Below, piece by piece: positions 1 to 8,269 of a stretch of 64,000 nt of DNA. The stretch's first letter is position 1; every line of letters starts with the position of its first letter. Below the pieces are notes generated by a model. The model did no database searches. It saw only the letters and a program-made list of their open reading frames with translations, and had not been told where the DNA came from. This DNA comes from Aeromonas caviae (GTDB taxonomy: Bacteria > Pseudomonadota > Gammaproteobacteria > Enterobacterales > Aeromonadaceae). The stretch spans positions 56,045-120,044 of the forward strand of contig NZ_CDBK01000090.1 of the NCBI RefSeq assembly GCF_000819785.1, given 5' to 3'. The position numbers were made by a program, and so were the translations under genes.

Positions 1-21
1 GTCACAAGTATTGCCAAATCA

Positions 22-42
22 GGCCGTCACCGGATGACGGCC
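22..42 (+). other. Perfect hairpin upstream of the RND gene
   Basis: GGCCGTCA, a 5-base loop, then TGACGGCC, lying 25 bases before the start of the RND exporter gene. No T-run follows, so it looks more like an intercistronic hairpin than an intrinsic terminator. The upstream gene lies outside the window, so its role is open. Confidence 0.5.
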
Positions 43-67
43 CAATAACGATAACGAGGATCCAGAC

Positions 68-2602
68 ATGGGCCATGTGAAGCAAGATGCGATGCCGGTG
101 ATCCGCGAGCTGGCGCAGTTCGACAGGCGCTCCGGCAACCTGCTGGAGCGGCTGGTGTTCAACCACAGAGCGCTGTTCATGCTAGTGATGACGCTGGCGA
201 CCCTGGTGTTTGGCTACATGGCGACGACTCGCCTGGCGTTGGCGCCCAGCTTCGAGAAGATGATCCCCCAGAGCCAGCCCTACATCAAAAACTTCCTGGA
301 GAACCGCCAGTCCCTGCGTGGCCTCGGCAACTCGGTGCGGGTGGTGGTGGAGAACACCCAAGGGGACATCTTCGATCCCGGCTATCTTGGCGTGCTCAAG
401 CGGGTCAATGACGAGCTGTTCCTCACCGAGGGGGTGGACCGCGCCTGGATGAAGTCCCTCTGGAGTCCGGCGGTGCGCTGGACCGAGGTGACCGAGGAGG
501 GCTTCCAGGGCGGCCCCGTGATGCCGGACGCCTATCAGGGCAAGCCCGCCGACATCGAGCAGTTGCGCCAGAACATCAACCGGGCCGGTATCGTCGGCAG
601 CCTGGTGGCGAGCGATTTTAAATCCACCATGCTGATCGTGCCCCTGCTTGACAAGGCATCGGCCACCGGCAAGCCCCTCAACTATCACGAGTTCTCCCAG
701 CGCATCGAGAAGTTGCGCAGCCAGATCGAGTTCGACGGCAAGCCCCACAAGGCGGGAGAGGAGGGGACGGGTCAGTACAAGATCCGGGTCATCGGTTTTG
801 CCAAGCTGGTCGGCGATCTCATCGATGGCCTCATTCAGGTGATCATGTTCTTCGCCCTGGCGGTGGCGACCTCGCTTCTCATCATCTTCCTCTACACCCG
901 CTGCGTGCGCAGCACCCTGCTGGTGGTGGGTTGCTCGCTGATCGCCGTGGTGTGGCAGCTCGGCCTCGTCGCCTGGCTCGGCTACGCCATCGATCCCTAT
1001 TCGGTGCTGGTGCCCTTCCTCATCTTCGCCATCGGGGTCTCCCACGCGGCCCAGAAGATGAACGGCATCATGCAGGACATCGCCCGCGGCACCCATCGCC
1101 TGATCGCCGCGCGCTACACCTTCCGCCGGCTGTTCCTGGCCGGAGTCACGGCGCTGCTCGCCGATGCGGTGGGCTTCGCGGTGCTGATGCTGATCGACAT
1201 CCCGGTCATTCAGGATCTCGCCATCACCGCCAGCATCGGGGTGGCGGTGCTCATCTTCACCTCCCTGCTGTTGATGCCGGTGGCGCTCTCCTATGTGGGA
1301 GTGGGCCACAAGGCGGCCGAGCGGGCGCTGGCCATTGAAAATAACGCCGCCGCCAACCAGGGCTTCGGCAGGCTCTGGACGCTGCTGGACCGCTGCACCG
1401 AGCGCAAGTGGGCCACCTTTGTGGTGCTGCTGGGCCTGGCCATGGGGATCGGCGGCTACCTGGTCAGCCTGCACCTCAAGATTGGCGATCTGGACAGCGG
1501 CGCACCCGAGCTGCGCGCCGATTCGCGCTACAACAAGGACAACGGCTACATCACCAGCCACTATGCGCTCTCGAGCGATCTGTTCGCGGTGATGATCAAG
1601 ACGGCGCCGGAGGGGTGTCTCAATTACCAGACCCTGATCCTGGCGGATCGCCTGGGCTGGGAGCTGCAGCAGCATCCCGGGGTGCAGGCCACCAGCTCCC
1701 TGGTCAATGCGGTGCGCCAGATCACCGCCGGCACCTATGAGGGCAACCCCAGGCTCGCCAGCATCCAGCGCAACCAGAACGTGTTGAACTACGCGGCCCA
1801 GCAGGCCTCGGTCAACAGCCCCGAGCTGTTCAACACCGACTGCTCCCTGATGCCGGTGATCGCCTACCTGAGGGATCACAAGGCCGAGACCCTGAGCGGC
1901 GTGGTGGCCATCGCCGAGCGGTTTGCCCGGGAGAACTCGTCGCCGGATCGCCAGTTCCTGCTGGCCGCGGGCTCGGCGGGCATCGAGGCGGCCACCAACC
2001 TGGTGGTGCACGAGGCGAACCGCACCATGCTGCTCTACGTCTACCTGGCGGTGACCGTCTTCTGCCTCATCACCTTCCGCAGCTGGCGGGCGACCGTGGT
2101 GGCCCTGGTGCCGCTGATGCTCACCTCTGTGCTGTGCGAGGCGCTGATGGTCTTCATGGGGATAGGCGTCAAGGTGGCGACCCTGCCGGTGATTGCGCTC
2201 GGGGTCGGCATCGGGGTGGACTACGCGCTCTACCTGCTGAGCGTGCAGTTGCACCATCAACGCCAGGGCATGTCGCTGGTGGAGTCCTATCGCCAGGCCG
2301 TGGCCTTCACCGGCCGGGTGGTGGGGCTGGTGGGCATCACCCTGGCCGCCGGCGTGGTGGGCTGGGTCTGGTCCCCCATCAAGTTCCAGGCCGACATGGG
2401 CATACTGCTCACCTTCATGTTCCTGTGGAACATGCTGGGGGCCCTGATAGGGGTGCCGGCACTCTCCTACTTCCTGCTGCGCGGCACCCAGCCCGCTCTG
2501 GCCGAAGCCGTTGAGAAGGCTGCTGCGCCCCGTGCGAGCGTCGACGCCTCCGCGCCCCAGGGGAGGATGAAGGCGGAACAGCTGCCGGCTGATGTCCGCT
2601 AG
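68..2602 (+). CDS. RND/MMPL superfamily exporter, inner membrane
   Basis: 844 aa with the duplicated RND layout. A single membrane segment lies near residues 38-58, then a large extracytoplasmic loop, a five-helix block (about 255-410), another single helix (about 450-468), a second loop, and a last helix block (about 655-810). The matching motifs GVSHAA and GVDYALYLL occupy equivalent places in the two halves, as in the MMPL/hydrophobe-exporter branch. The family uses the proton gradient to move hydrophobic substrates; the substrate cannot be read from the sequence. The start is ATG after AACGAGGATCC. In other proteobacteria such exporters follow DUF1329/DUF1302 outer-membrane genes, which would lie before this window. 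An AlkK-like ligase and a hydrolase lie nearby, so a lipid-like cargo is a guess. Confidence 0.85.
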   Translation: MGHVKQDAMPVIRELAQFDRRSGNLLERLVFNHRALFMLVMTLATLVFGYMATTRLALAPSFEKMIPQSQPYIKNFLENRQSLRGLGNSVRVVVENTQGDIFDPGYLGVLKRVNDELFLTEGVDRAWMKSLWSPAVRWTEVTEEGFQGGPVMPDAYQGKPADIEQLRQNINRAGIVGSLVASDFKSTMLIVPLLDKASATGKPLNYHEFSQRIEKLRSQIEFDGKPHKAGEEGTGQYKIRVIGFAKLVGDLIDGLIQVIMFFALAVATSLLIIFLYTRCVRSTLLVVGCSLIAVVWQLGLVAWLGYAIDPYSVLVPFLIFAIGVSHAAQKMNGIMQDIARGTHRLIAARYTFRRLFLAGVTALLADAVGFAVLMLIDIPVIQDLAITASIGVAVLIFTSLLLMPVALSYVGVGHKAAERALAIENNAAANQGFGRLWTLLDRCTERKWATFVVLLGLAMGIGGYLVSLHLKIGDLDSGAPELRADSRYNKDNGYITSHYALSSDLFAVMIKTAPEGCLNYQTLILADRLGWELQQHPGVQATSSLVNAVRQITAGTYEGNPRLASIQRNQNVLNYAAQQASVNSPELFNTDCSLMPVIAYLRDHKAETLSGVVAIAERFARENSSPDRQFLLAAGSAGIEAATNLVVHEANRTMLLYVYLAVTVFCLITFRSWRATVVALVPLMLTSVLCEALMVFMGIGVKVATLPVIALGVGIGVDYALYLLSVQLHHQRQGMSLVESYRQAVAFTGRVVGLVGITLAAGVVGWVWSPIKFQADMGILLTFMFLWNMLGALIGVPALSYFLLRGTQPALAEAVEKAAAPRASVDASAPQGRMKAEQLPADVR

Positions 2603-2621
2603 GGGCGGCAAGCCGAGATGT

Positions 2622-2656
2622 GAAGAGGGAGGCGACAAGCCTCCCTCTTCTTTTTT
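2622..2656 (+). terminator. Intrinsic terminator after the RND gene
   Basis: 12-bp perfect stem GAAGAGGGAGGC / GCCTCCCTCTTC with a 5-base loop, followed by a run of seven T. It ends transcription of the exporter 20 bases after its stop codon. Confidence 0.9.
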
Positions 2657-2784
2657 GGCGTGATCTGTTGAGGGGCCGGGTTGGATGGCAAAGTGATGCG
2701 GGAGTGTCGCGCTGCTGGCTTTCATGGCATCCCACTCGTTTCGCTGTCGATGGCGAGTGCCCCACATGATGGAGAGCGGAATGC

Positions 2785-2812
2785 AAAGAGGGAGGCCGCA
2801 GCCTCCCTCTTT
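2785..2812 (-). terminator. Intrinsic terminator of the AraC-family gene
   Basis: Perfect 12-bp stem AAAGAGGGAGGC / GCCTCCCTCTTT around CGCA, 28 bases after the minus-strand regulator's stop. Its stem sequence nearly repeats the plus-strand terminator 160 bases away, so the convergent pair has near-identical terminators. Confidence 0.75.
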
Positions 2813-2840
2813 AACTCAACGTCTGGCGAAGGAATGGGGT

Positions 2841-3893
2841 CTAGCCGTAGGCAAGGCTGGTGTGCGCGCTCTGGGTCACCTTGGGCAAGCCCTTGTGGCG
2901 GAAGCGCCAGGTGGCGGGCGGCATGCCGAACTGGGCGTTGAACCAGCGGGTGAATGAGCTCGGCATGGAGTAACCCAGCATGTCGGCGATGTGGCCCAGC
3001 GAATAGCCGGAGTTTTGCAGATAACGCATCACCAGATCCCGGCGCACGTCGTTGACCAGCTCGCTGAAGGTGGCACCGCTCTCCTCCAGATGGCGCTGCA
3101 GGGTGCGCACGTTCATGCCCAGGGTGCGGGCTATTTGCTCTATGGTGGCGCGCCCCATGGGCAGCAGCAGGTAGATGGCCTTGCGCACGTCAGTCATCAG
3201 GGATTGCTGGGTCTCCACCAGCAGGGTGTCGAGGTACTGGCGCGCATGGCGGGCCATGGCCTGGTTGGCCAGGGGGTTGGGGATGTCCAGATCCGCTGAC
3301 TGACAGACGATGCCGTTGAACTCGCTGCCAAATTCCAGCTTGCAGCCGAACAGCCGCTTGTGGATGGAGAGATCCGCCGGCGCGTCATGGGTGAAGTTGA
3401 CGCTGATGGGATGCCAGTTCGCCCCGACCCCGACCTGGGCCGCGCAGAAGCGATACATGACGCCGACAGCAAGCTCGGTGGCCTGGCGCGAGGGCATGGG
3501 GGCGTCGGTGATGATCTCCTCGCGAATGATCACCGCCTTGCCCGCCTCCTCGATGAAGATGGCCAGGGCGTTATTGAACAGATGGATGTATTGCACCATC
3601 ACCTGCAAGCCCTCGCGCAGGTTGGGCTGATAGCTCAGCAGCAGGCTCACCTCGCCAAAGTCCGACAGCTGGCGATGCTCCGCCATGCGCAGCCCCAGGC
3701 TCTGGCAGTCGCCGGTGCGGGCGGTGAGCTCCAGCAAGTTGATGATGGTGGAGACCGGGATGCGCTGATTGGGCACATCCAGAATGGAGGCACTGAGGCC
3801 GGCTTGCGACAACAGGTGGGGGGTATTGAGGCCCAGTTGGCGGGCGACATCGAGGTAGTTGGTGAGGGTAGCGGCTCTGGCAAGAAGGGTCAT
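2841..3893 (-). CDS. AraC family transcriptional regulator (N-terminal arabinose-binding-like domain)
   Basis: About 350 aa. The N-terminal 190 residues match the AraC 'arabinose-binding domain' type found in OruR/ArgR-like regulators. The C-terminal 100 residues hold two helix-turn-helix motifs (IEQIARTLGMNVRTLQRHLEESG and LGHIADMLGYS...FTRWF) of the AraC/XylS DNA-binding domain. I chose the internal ATG (MTLLARAATL) over one nine codons upstream because it matches the family's usual N-terminus; its SD (GGGAA) is weak. The gene is convergent with the RND exporter and divergent from the hydrolase and ligase genes, so it may control either side. The inducer is unknown. Confidence 0.85.
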   Translation of the reverse strand: MTLLARAATLTNYLDVARQLGLNTPHLLSQAGLSASILDVPNQRIPVSTIINLLELTARTGDCQSLGLRMAEHRQLSDFGEVSLLLSYQPNLREGLQVMVQYIHLFNNALAIFIEEAGKAVIIREEIITDAPMPSRQATELAVGVMYRFCAAQVGVGANWHPISVNFTHDAPADLSIHKRLFGCKLEFGSEFNGIVCQSADLDIPNPLANQAMARHARQYLDTLLVETQQSLMTDVRKAIYLLLPMGRATIEQIARTLGMNVRTLQRHLEESGATFSELVNDVRRDLVMRYLQNSGYSLGHIADMLGYSMPSSFTRWFNAQFGMPPATWRFRHKGLPKVTQSAHTSLAYG

Positions 3894-4005
3894 GATGCAG
3901 TTCCCATGGCGACAGCTCATCTGCTGGTTGTTAACTATTTATTATCATTTTGGCTACATCATGGGAAGGCTTATTAACCTATCTGTTAGTCGCAGATCTC
4001 AGGGG

Positions 4006-4019
4006 GTGAGCTCGCTCAC
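4006..4019. promoter_or_regulatory. Inverted repeat GTGAGC-TC-GCTCAC, possible operator
   Basis: 6-bp perfect arms with a 2-base spacer, in the 298-base divergent gap between the AraC-family gene and the hydrolase gene. The rest of the gap shows an AT-rich patch beside the araC start (about 3925-3985) and no further convincing element. Confidence 0.3.
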
Positions 4020-4191
4020 AGTCCGCTTCCGATGGCATCCAGGCCCAGCGATCACCGCCTTGTCCGGCCGAGTCTCTGTCGCAAAAAGACAACTTCATGG
4101 CATCCAAGGTAAAGCAGCCGGGGGCCCGGCACCTTACTGTGGTCACGATGTCATCCGGCCGTCGCCGGAGCGCCTGAACAGGGGAAGATAC

Positions 4192-4773
4192 ATGAAGGAA
4201 TGTCAGCCCGAGGCCACCGTATTGATCGTGCCCGGCCTGCGTGAACACGTGGCGGATCACTGGCAGACCCTGCTCGCCGAGAGGCTTGACAAGGTGGTGA
4301 CGGTGCCACCGCTCGCCTCGGACAAGCTCAACTGCCAGGCCAGGGTCGAGGCCATCGAGGCGGCGCTCGCCGCCATCGAGGGCCCGGTGATCCTGGTGGC
4401 CCACAGCGCCGGGGTGCTGATGGTGGCCCACTGGGCTGCCCAGTACGGCGCTGTCAGTCAGCACAGGATAAAGGGCGCCCTGCTGGTGACGCCACCGGAT
4501 CTGGATGCCGACTGGCCGTCCCACTATCCCAGCAAGGAGGCCATGGCGGCCGGTGGTTGGCACCCCTTGCCCCGTATGACGCTGCCGTTCCCGAGTCTGG
4601 TAGTGCTGAGCCACAACGATCCCCTGGCGAGCACTGCGGCGGTGCGAGCCCTGGCCGGGGAGTGGGGGAGCGAGCTGGTGGATGCCGGGGCGGTGGGACA
4701 CCTCAATCCGGCGAGCGGATTTGGCCCCTGGCCAGAGGCCGAGGCCTTGCTCGGGCGTCTCGACGCCCGCTAA
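4192..4773 (+). CDS. RBBP9/YdeN family alpha/beta hydrolase
   Basis: 193 aa, the usual size for this small serine-hydrolase family. The N-terminus (VLIVPGLREHVADHWQTLL) is the family hallmark, and VAHSAGVLM carries the nucleophile serine. A C-terminal GHLNPASGFGPW supplies the catalytic histidine, and the aspartate of LSHNDP is the likely acid. The ATG at 4192 follows GGGGAAGA; the long open frame upstream of it has no such signal. The acyl-CoA ligase gene follows 59 bases later on the same strand, suggesting co-transcription. The natural substrate is not known for this family. Confidence 0.85.
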   Translation: MKECQPEATVLIVPGLREHVADHWQTLLAERLDKVVTVPPLASDKLNCQARVEAIEAALAAIEGPVILVAHSAGVLMVAHWAAQYGAVSQHRIKGALLVTPPDLDADWPSHYPSKEAMAAGGWHPLPRMTLPFPSLVVLSHNDPLASTAAVRALAGEWGSELVDAGAVGHLNPASGFGPWPEAEALLGRLDAR

Positions 4774-4832
4774 CTCAGATGGCGAGGGGAGACGGCTCCC
4801 CTGCGCCCAAACACGAATCGGAAGGAGTCCGT

Positions 4833-6491
4833 ATGGTGAAGACAAGGATCATACCGCCAGCCCAGGGAGCCCATGCTTATCCCTTGCTGATCAAGAGCCT
4901 GCTGTTGTCCGGGGTGCGCCATCACCCGGGCCGGGAGATCGTCTACGCAGATCGGCTGCGCTACGACTACCGCACCCTCAATCAGCGCATCCACCGCCTC
5001 GCCAACCTGTTGACCGCCTCGGGCATTGGACCGGGGGACACGGTGGCCCTGCTGGACTGGGACAGCCACCGCTCCCTCGAGTGCTTCTTCGCGGTACCCA
5101 TGATAGGCGCCGTGCTGCACACGGTGAATGTGCGCCTGTCGCCGGAGCAGATCGCCTTCACCATGCACCACGCCGAGGATCACCTGGTGCTGGTTCATGA
5201 CGACTTCCTGCCCATGATGGACTCCATTCAGGAGAAGCTGCCCACGGTGCGCGGTTACATCCGGCTGACCGATGGGGAGTCGCCCTCTACCGGTTTGCCC
5301 CTGCTCGGGGAGTACGAGACGCTGCTGGCCGGGGCGGACGACCAGTTCGACTTCCCCGACTTCGACGAATATTCGGTGGCGACCCTGTTCTACACCACGG
5401 GCACCACCGGGGATCCCAAAGGGGTCTACTTCAGTCACCGCCAGCTGGTGCTGCACACCCTCAACGAGCTGGGCACCCTGGCGGCCCATGCGGGCCAGTC
5501 GCTGCTCTGCTCCGACGACGTCTACATGCCCATCACACCCATGTTCCACGTCCATGCCTGGGGCGTCCCCTATGTGGCGACCATGCTGGGGGTGAAGCAG
5601 GTCTACCCGGGGCGCTACGAGCCGAACAAGCTGGTCAAGCTCTATCGCGACGAAGGGGTGAGCTTCTCCCACTGCGTGCCGACCATATTGCAGATGATCC
5701 TGGACTGCGAGGAGGCCAGGCAGACCTCGTTCGAGGGCTGGAAGATGCTGCTGGGAGGCAGTGCGCTGCCGCTCGGGCTGGCGACCCAGGCGAGCCAGAA
5801 GGGGATACGGGTGCACGCCGGCTACGGCATGTCGGAGACCTGCCCGCTGTTGTGCGTGGTGCACCTCGCTCCCGAGGAGCTGGCGCTGCCCATGGCGGAG
5901 CAACTGCCGCTGCGGATCAAGACCGGAAAGCCCATCGGCCTGGTGGACTTGCGCATCGTCGATACCGAGGGCAAGGATCTGCCCCACGACGGTGAGGCCA
6001 TGGGGGAGATAGTGGTGCGCGCCCCCTGGCTGGCCCAGGGCTACCTGAAGGAGCCCGCCAAGGGGGCTGAGCTGTGGGATGGCGGCTGGCTGCACACCGG
6101 GGACGTGGCCTCCATCACCCCGGACGGCACGGTGGAGATCAAGGACCGCATCAAGGACGTGATCAAGACAGGTGGCGAGTGGATAAGCTCGCTGGCGCTG
6201 GAGAGCCTCATCAGCGCCCATTGCGGGGTGCATTCGGTGGCCGTAGTGGGGGTGCCGGACGAGCAGTGGGGGGAGCGCCCGTTGGCCCTGGTGGTCGGCA
6301 AGGAGGGGACGAACCTGGATCCCCAGGCCATCAAGGCGCACCTGCAGGGGTTCGTCGACAGTGGTCGCATCAATCGCTGGGCCATTCCGCGCCAGATCCG
6401 CATAGTGCAGGAGATCCCCAAGACCAGTGTCGGCAAGGTGAACAAGAAGCTGATCCGGGAGCGCGAGTGCCATCCGGCGGTGGAGAACTGA
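4833..6491 (+). CDS. Medium/long-chain fatty acid-CoA ligase (AlkK-like)
   Basis: 552 aa ANL-superfamily adenylating enzyme that would join a fatty acid to CoA through an acyl-AMP. The phosphate-binding motif YTTGTTGDPKG lies near residue 187. YGMSET is near 330, the hinge/ribose-binding GGWLHTGD near 417, and the C-terminal catalytic lysine in KTSVGKVNKK near 535, so the active site looks intact. Overall likeness is to Pseudomonas AlkK and related medium-chain ligases. The start follows AAGGAG at good spacing. It sits after the hydrolase and close to the RND exporter and AraC regulator, consistent with a lipid-responsive locus, though that link is inference. Confidence 0.88.
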   Translation: MVKTRIIPPAQGAHAYPLLIKSLLLSGVRHHPGREIVYADRLRYDYRTLNQRIHRLANLLTASGIGPGDTVALLDWDSHRSLECFFAVPMIGAVLHTVNVRLSPEQIAFTMHHAEDHLVLVHDDFLPMMDSIQEKLPTVRGYIRLTDGESPSTGLPLLGEYETLLAGADDQFDFPDFDEYSVATLFYTTGTTGDPKGVYFSHRQLVLHTLNELGTLAAHAGQSLLCSDDVYMPITPMFHVHAWGVPYVATMLGVKQVYPGRYEPNKLVKLYRDEGVSFSHCVPTILQMILDCEEARQTSFEGWKMLLGGSALPLGLATQASQKGIRVHAGYGMSETCPLLCVVHLAPEELALPMAEQLPLRIKTGKPIGLVDLRIVDTEGKDLPHDGEAMGEIVVRAPWLAQGYLKEPAKGAELWDGGWLHTGDVASITPDGTVEIKDRIKDVIKTGGEWISSLALESLISAHCGVHSVAVVGVPDEQWGERPLALVVGKEGTNLDPQAIKAHLQGFVDSGRINRWAIPRQIRIVQEIPKTSVGKVNKKLIRERECHPAVEN

Positions 6492-6579
6492 GGGCGCCGT
6501 CATAGATCCAGAGGACGGCCTCTCAGTCATCCCCACTGTCTGAGGGGCCTTGTTGGCCGGGCTGCCATGGCTTGACTAC

Positions 6580-6594
6580 GATAACTGAGTTATC
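6580..6594. promoter_or_regulatory. Palindrome GATAACTGAGTTATC before a chemoreceptor gene
   Basis: 15-base perfect palindrome about a central G, ending a few bases before the AAGGGG ribosome binding site of the PAS chemoreceptor. Its place fits an operator or an mRNA hairpin near the start codon. Confidence 0.3.
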
Positions 6595-6612
6595 AAACAA
6601 GGGGTGTGCGCC

Positions 6613-8166
6613 ATGAAGAAAAGCCAGGTTCATCTCATCGACGAAGAGGTGGATTTTCCTGCCAATGAACAGCTGGTCTCCACTACGGACCTGCAAGGTG
6701 TGATCACCTACGCCAATGATCACTTCTGCCGGGTAGCGGGGTACAGCCGGGCCGAGCTCATCGGCCAGCACCACAACATGGTTCGCCACCCGGACATGCC
6801 CAAGGCCGCCTTTGCTGACCTCTGGGGCAAGCTCAAGCAGGGCAAACCCTGGCGCGGCATGGTGAAAAACCGCTGCAAGGATGGGCGTTACTATTGGGTG
6901 GATGCCTATGTCACCCCCATCTTCGAGCAGGGGCGGATCAATGGCTACCAGTCGGTCCGCAGTCGCGCCGCGCCGGAGATGAAAGCCGTGGCCGGGCGCA
7001 CCTATGCCAGATTGAAGAGCGTGGAGCGGGGGGAGCGAAAGGGCGGATTGAGCCTGCGCCCGATGCGCCACGGGCTGGCCATCGTCGGTGTCTTGCTGCT
7101 GCTGGCGGGGGGGGCCTATCTGATGGGGCCCTGGGGGCCGCTGTTCACCCTGTTGCCTCTCTTGTGGCTGGCCCTGATCTATCGTGACACCCTCATCACT
7201 ACCCCCCGTTATCTGCGACAGCTCGCGGACGAATATGACAGCCTGACCCGGCTCATCTATTCGGGGGAGGATGCCAGTGCCATTGCAGACTTCCACATCA
7301 AGCTGTTGCAGGCCAGGATCCGCACCGTCCTTGGACGAGTGGACGATGCGACCCTCTCCCTGCAGGATCTCGCGGTGCATCTGAAAACAGCCTCCAGCGA
7401 GGCGAGCGCCGACATCGCCGAACAGGATGTCCAGACCCAGCAGGTGGCGACGGCCATCACCGAGATGGCGGCGACAGCCCACGAGATTGCCCGCAATATC
7501 CTGGAGACGGACAACCAGATAGCTCAGGCCAAGGCGCACTGCCAACACACCGACCAGCAGTTGGAAGATACCCAGCACAGGGTGACGGAGCTGGCCACCC
7601 AGGCAGAGCATGCCTTCACGGCCGCCGTGGCACTGGCGGAGGAGTCGGACCGCATCGGTGTGCTGATGAGCGAGATCCAGGGCATTGCGGATCAGACCAA
7701 TCTGCTGGCGCTCAACGCCGCCATCGAGGCTGCGCGGGCAGGGGAGCAGGGGCGAGGCTTTGCGGTGGTGGCGGACGAGGTGCGAACCCTCTCCACGCGC
7801 ACCCACAAGGCGACCGAGCAGATCCAGAGCAGCATAGGCCAGATCCAGCGTACTCTGAACGGCTGGAAGGGCATGATGCAGCAGAACCTGCAACAGACCC
7901 AATCCTGCGTGACCCTGACCCGCCAGGGATCAGAGAGCCTGCATCAGGTACTGGCGGAAATAGAACGGGTGGTGGACCTCTCGGCCCAGATCTCGACGGC
8001 GGCAGAGGAGCAGCAGGCGGTGGTGGAGGACATCAGCCGCAACGTCAACGCCATCTCCCAGCACTCCCACACCAACAGCAACAAGATGCAGGACATGGAT
8101 GCCTCGAGCGACATCCTGCTCACCAAGGCTCGCCAGCTCAAATCCCTGGGGCAGACCTTCGGGTAA
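6613..8166 (+). CDS. Methyl-accepting chemotaxis protein with N-terminal PAS domain (Aer-like)
   Basis: 517 aa. A PAS domain (about 20-115, with [13 protein letters not shown] and [21 protein letters not shown]) precedes two closely spaced membrane helices (about 155-195). The cytoplasmic signalling domain holds the highly conserved hairpin tip ([19 protein letters not shown], from about residue 360). No periplasmic loop of any size is present, so like E. coli Aer it should sense an internal cue such as redox through the PAS domain. The ATG at 6613 follows AAGGGG; a GTG three codons earlier is less likely. It is a monocistronic gene with a strong terminator after it. Confidence 0.92.
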   Translation: MKKSQVHLIDEEVDFPANEQLVSTTDLQGVITYANDHFCRVAGYSRAELIGQHHNMVRHPDMPKAAFADLWGKLKQGKPWRGMVKNRCKDGRYYWVDAYVTPIFEQGRINGYQSVRSRAAPEMKAVAGRTYARLKSVERGERKGGLSLRPMRHGLAIVGVLLLLAGGAYLMGPWGPLFTLLPLLWLALIYRDTLITTPRYLRQLADEYDSLTRLIYSGEDASAIADFHIKLLQARIRTVLGRVDDATLSLQDLAVHLKTASSEASADIAEQDVQTQQVATAITEMAATAHEIARNILETDNQIAQAKAHCQHTDQQLEDTQHRVTELATQAEHAFTAAVALAEESDRIGVLMSEIQGIADQTNLLALNAAIEAARAGEQGRGFAVVADEVRTLSTRTHKATEQIQSSIGQIQRTLNGWKGMMQQNLQQTQSCVTLTRQGSESLHQVLAEIERVVDLSAQISTAAEEQQAVVEDISRNVNAISQHSHTNSNKMQDMDASSDILLTKARQLKSLGQTFG

Positions 8167-8190
8167 GAGCGGTCAGACTCATGCAATGCA

Positions 8191-8221
8191 GGAAGGCCAC
8201 CCCTGGGGTGGCCTTCCTGTT
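8191..8221 (+). terminator. Terminator after the PAS chemoreceptor gene
   Basis: 12-bp perfect stem GGAAGGCCACCC / GGGTGGCCTTCC closing on CTG, then TGTTT. It lies between convergent genes and may also slow minus-strand transcripts. The same AAGGCCACCCC core forms the terminator after gcvP. Confidence 0.8.
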
Positions 8222-8269
8222 TATCGGTTTCATGGGGGTATCGGCTCTGTGTACCGGGAGATGAGCCAG

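Noticed and set aside
182..2767. 861-codon open frame on the minus strand opposite the RND gene
   Set aside because: It mirrors a well-supported transporter, has His/Gln/Gly-rich nonsense composition and no ribosome binding site; high GC at third positions keeps antisense frames open.
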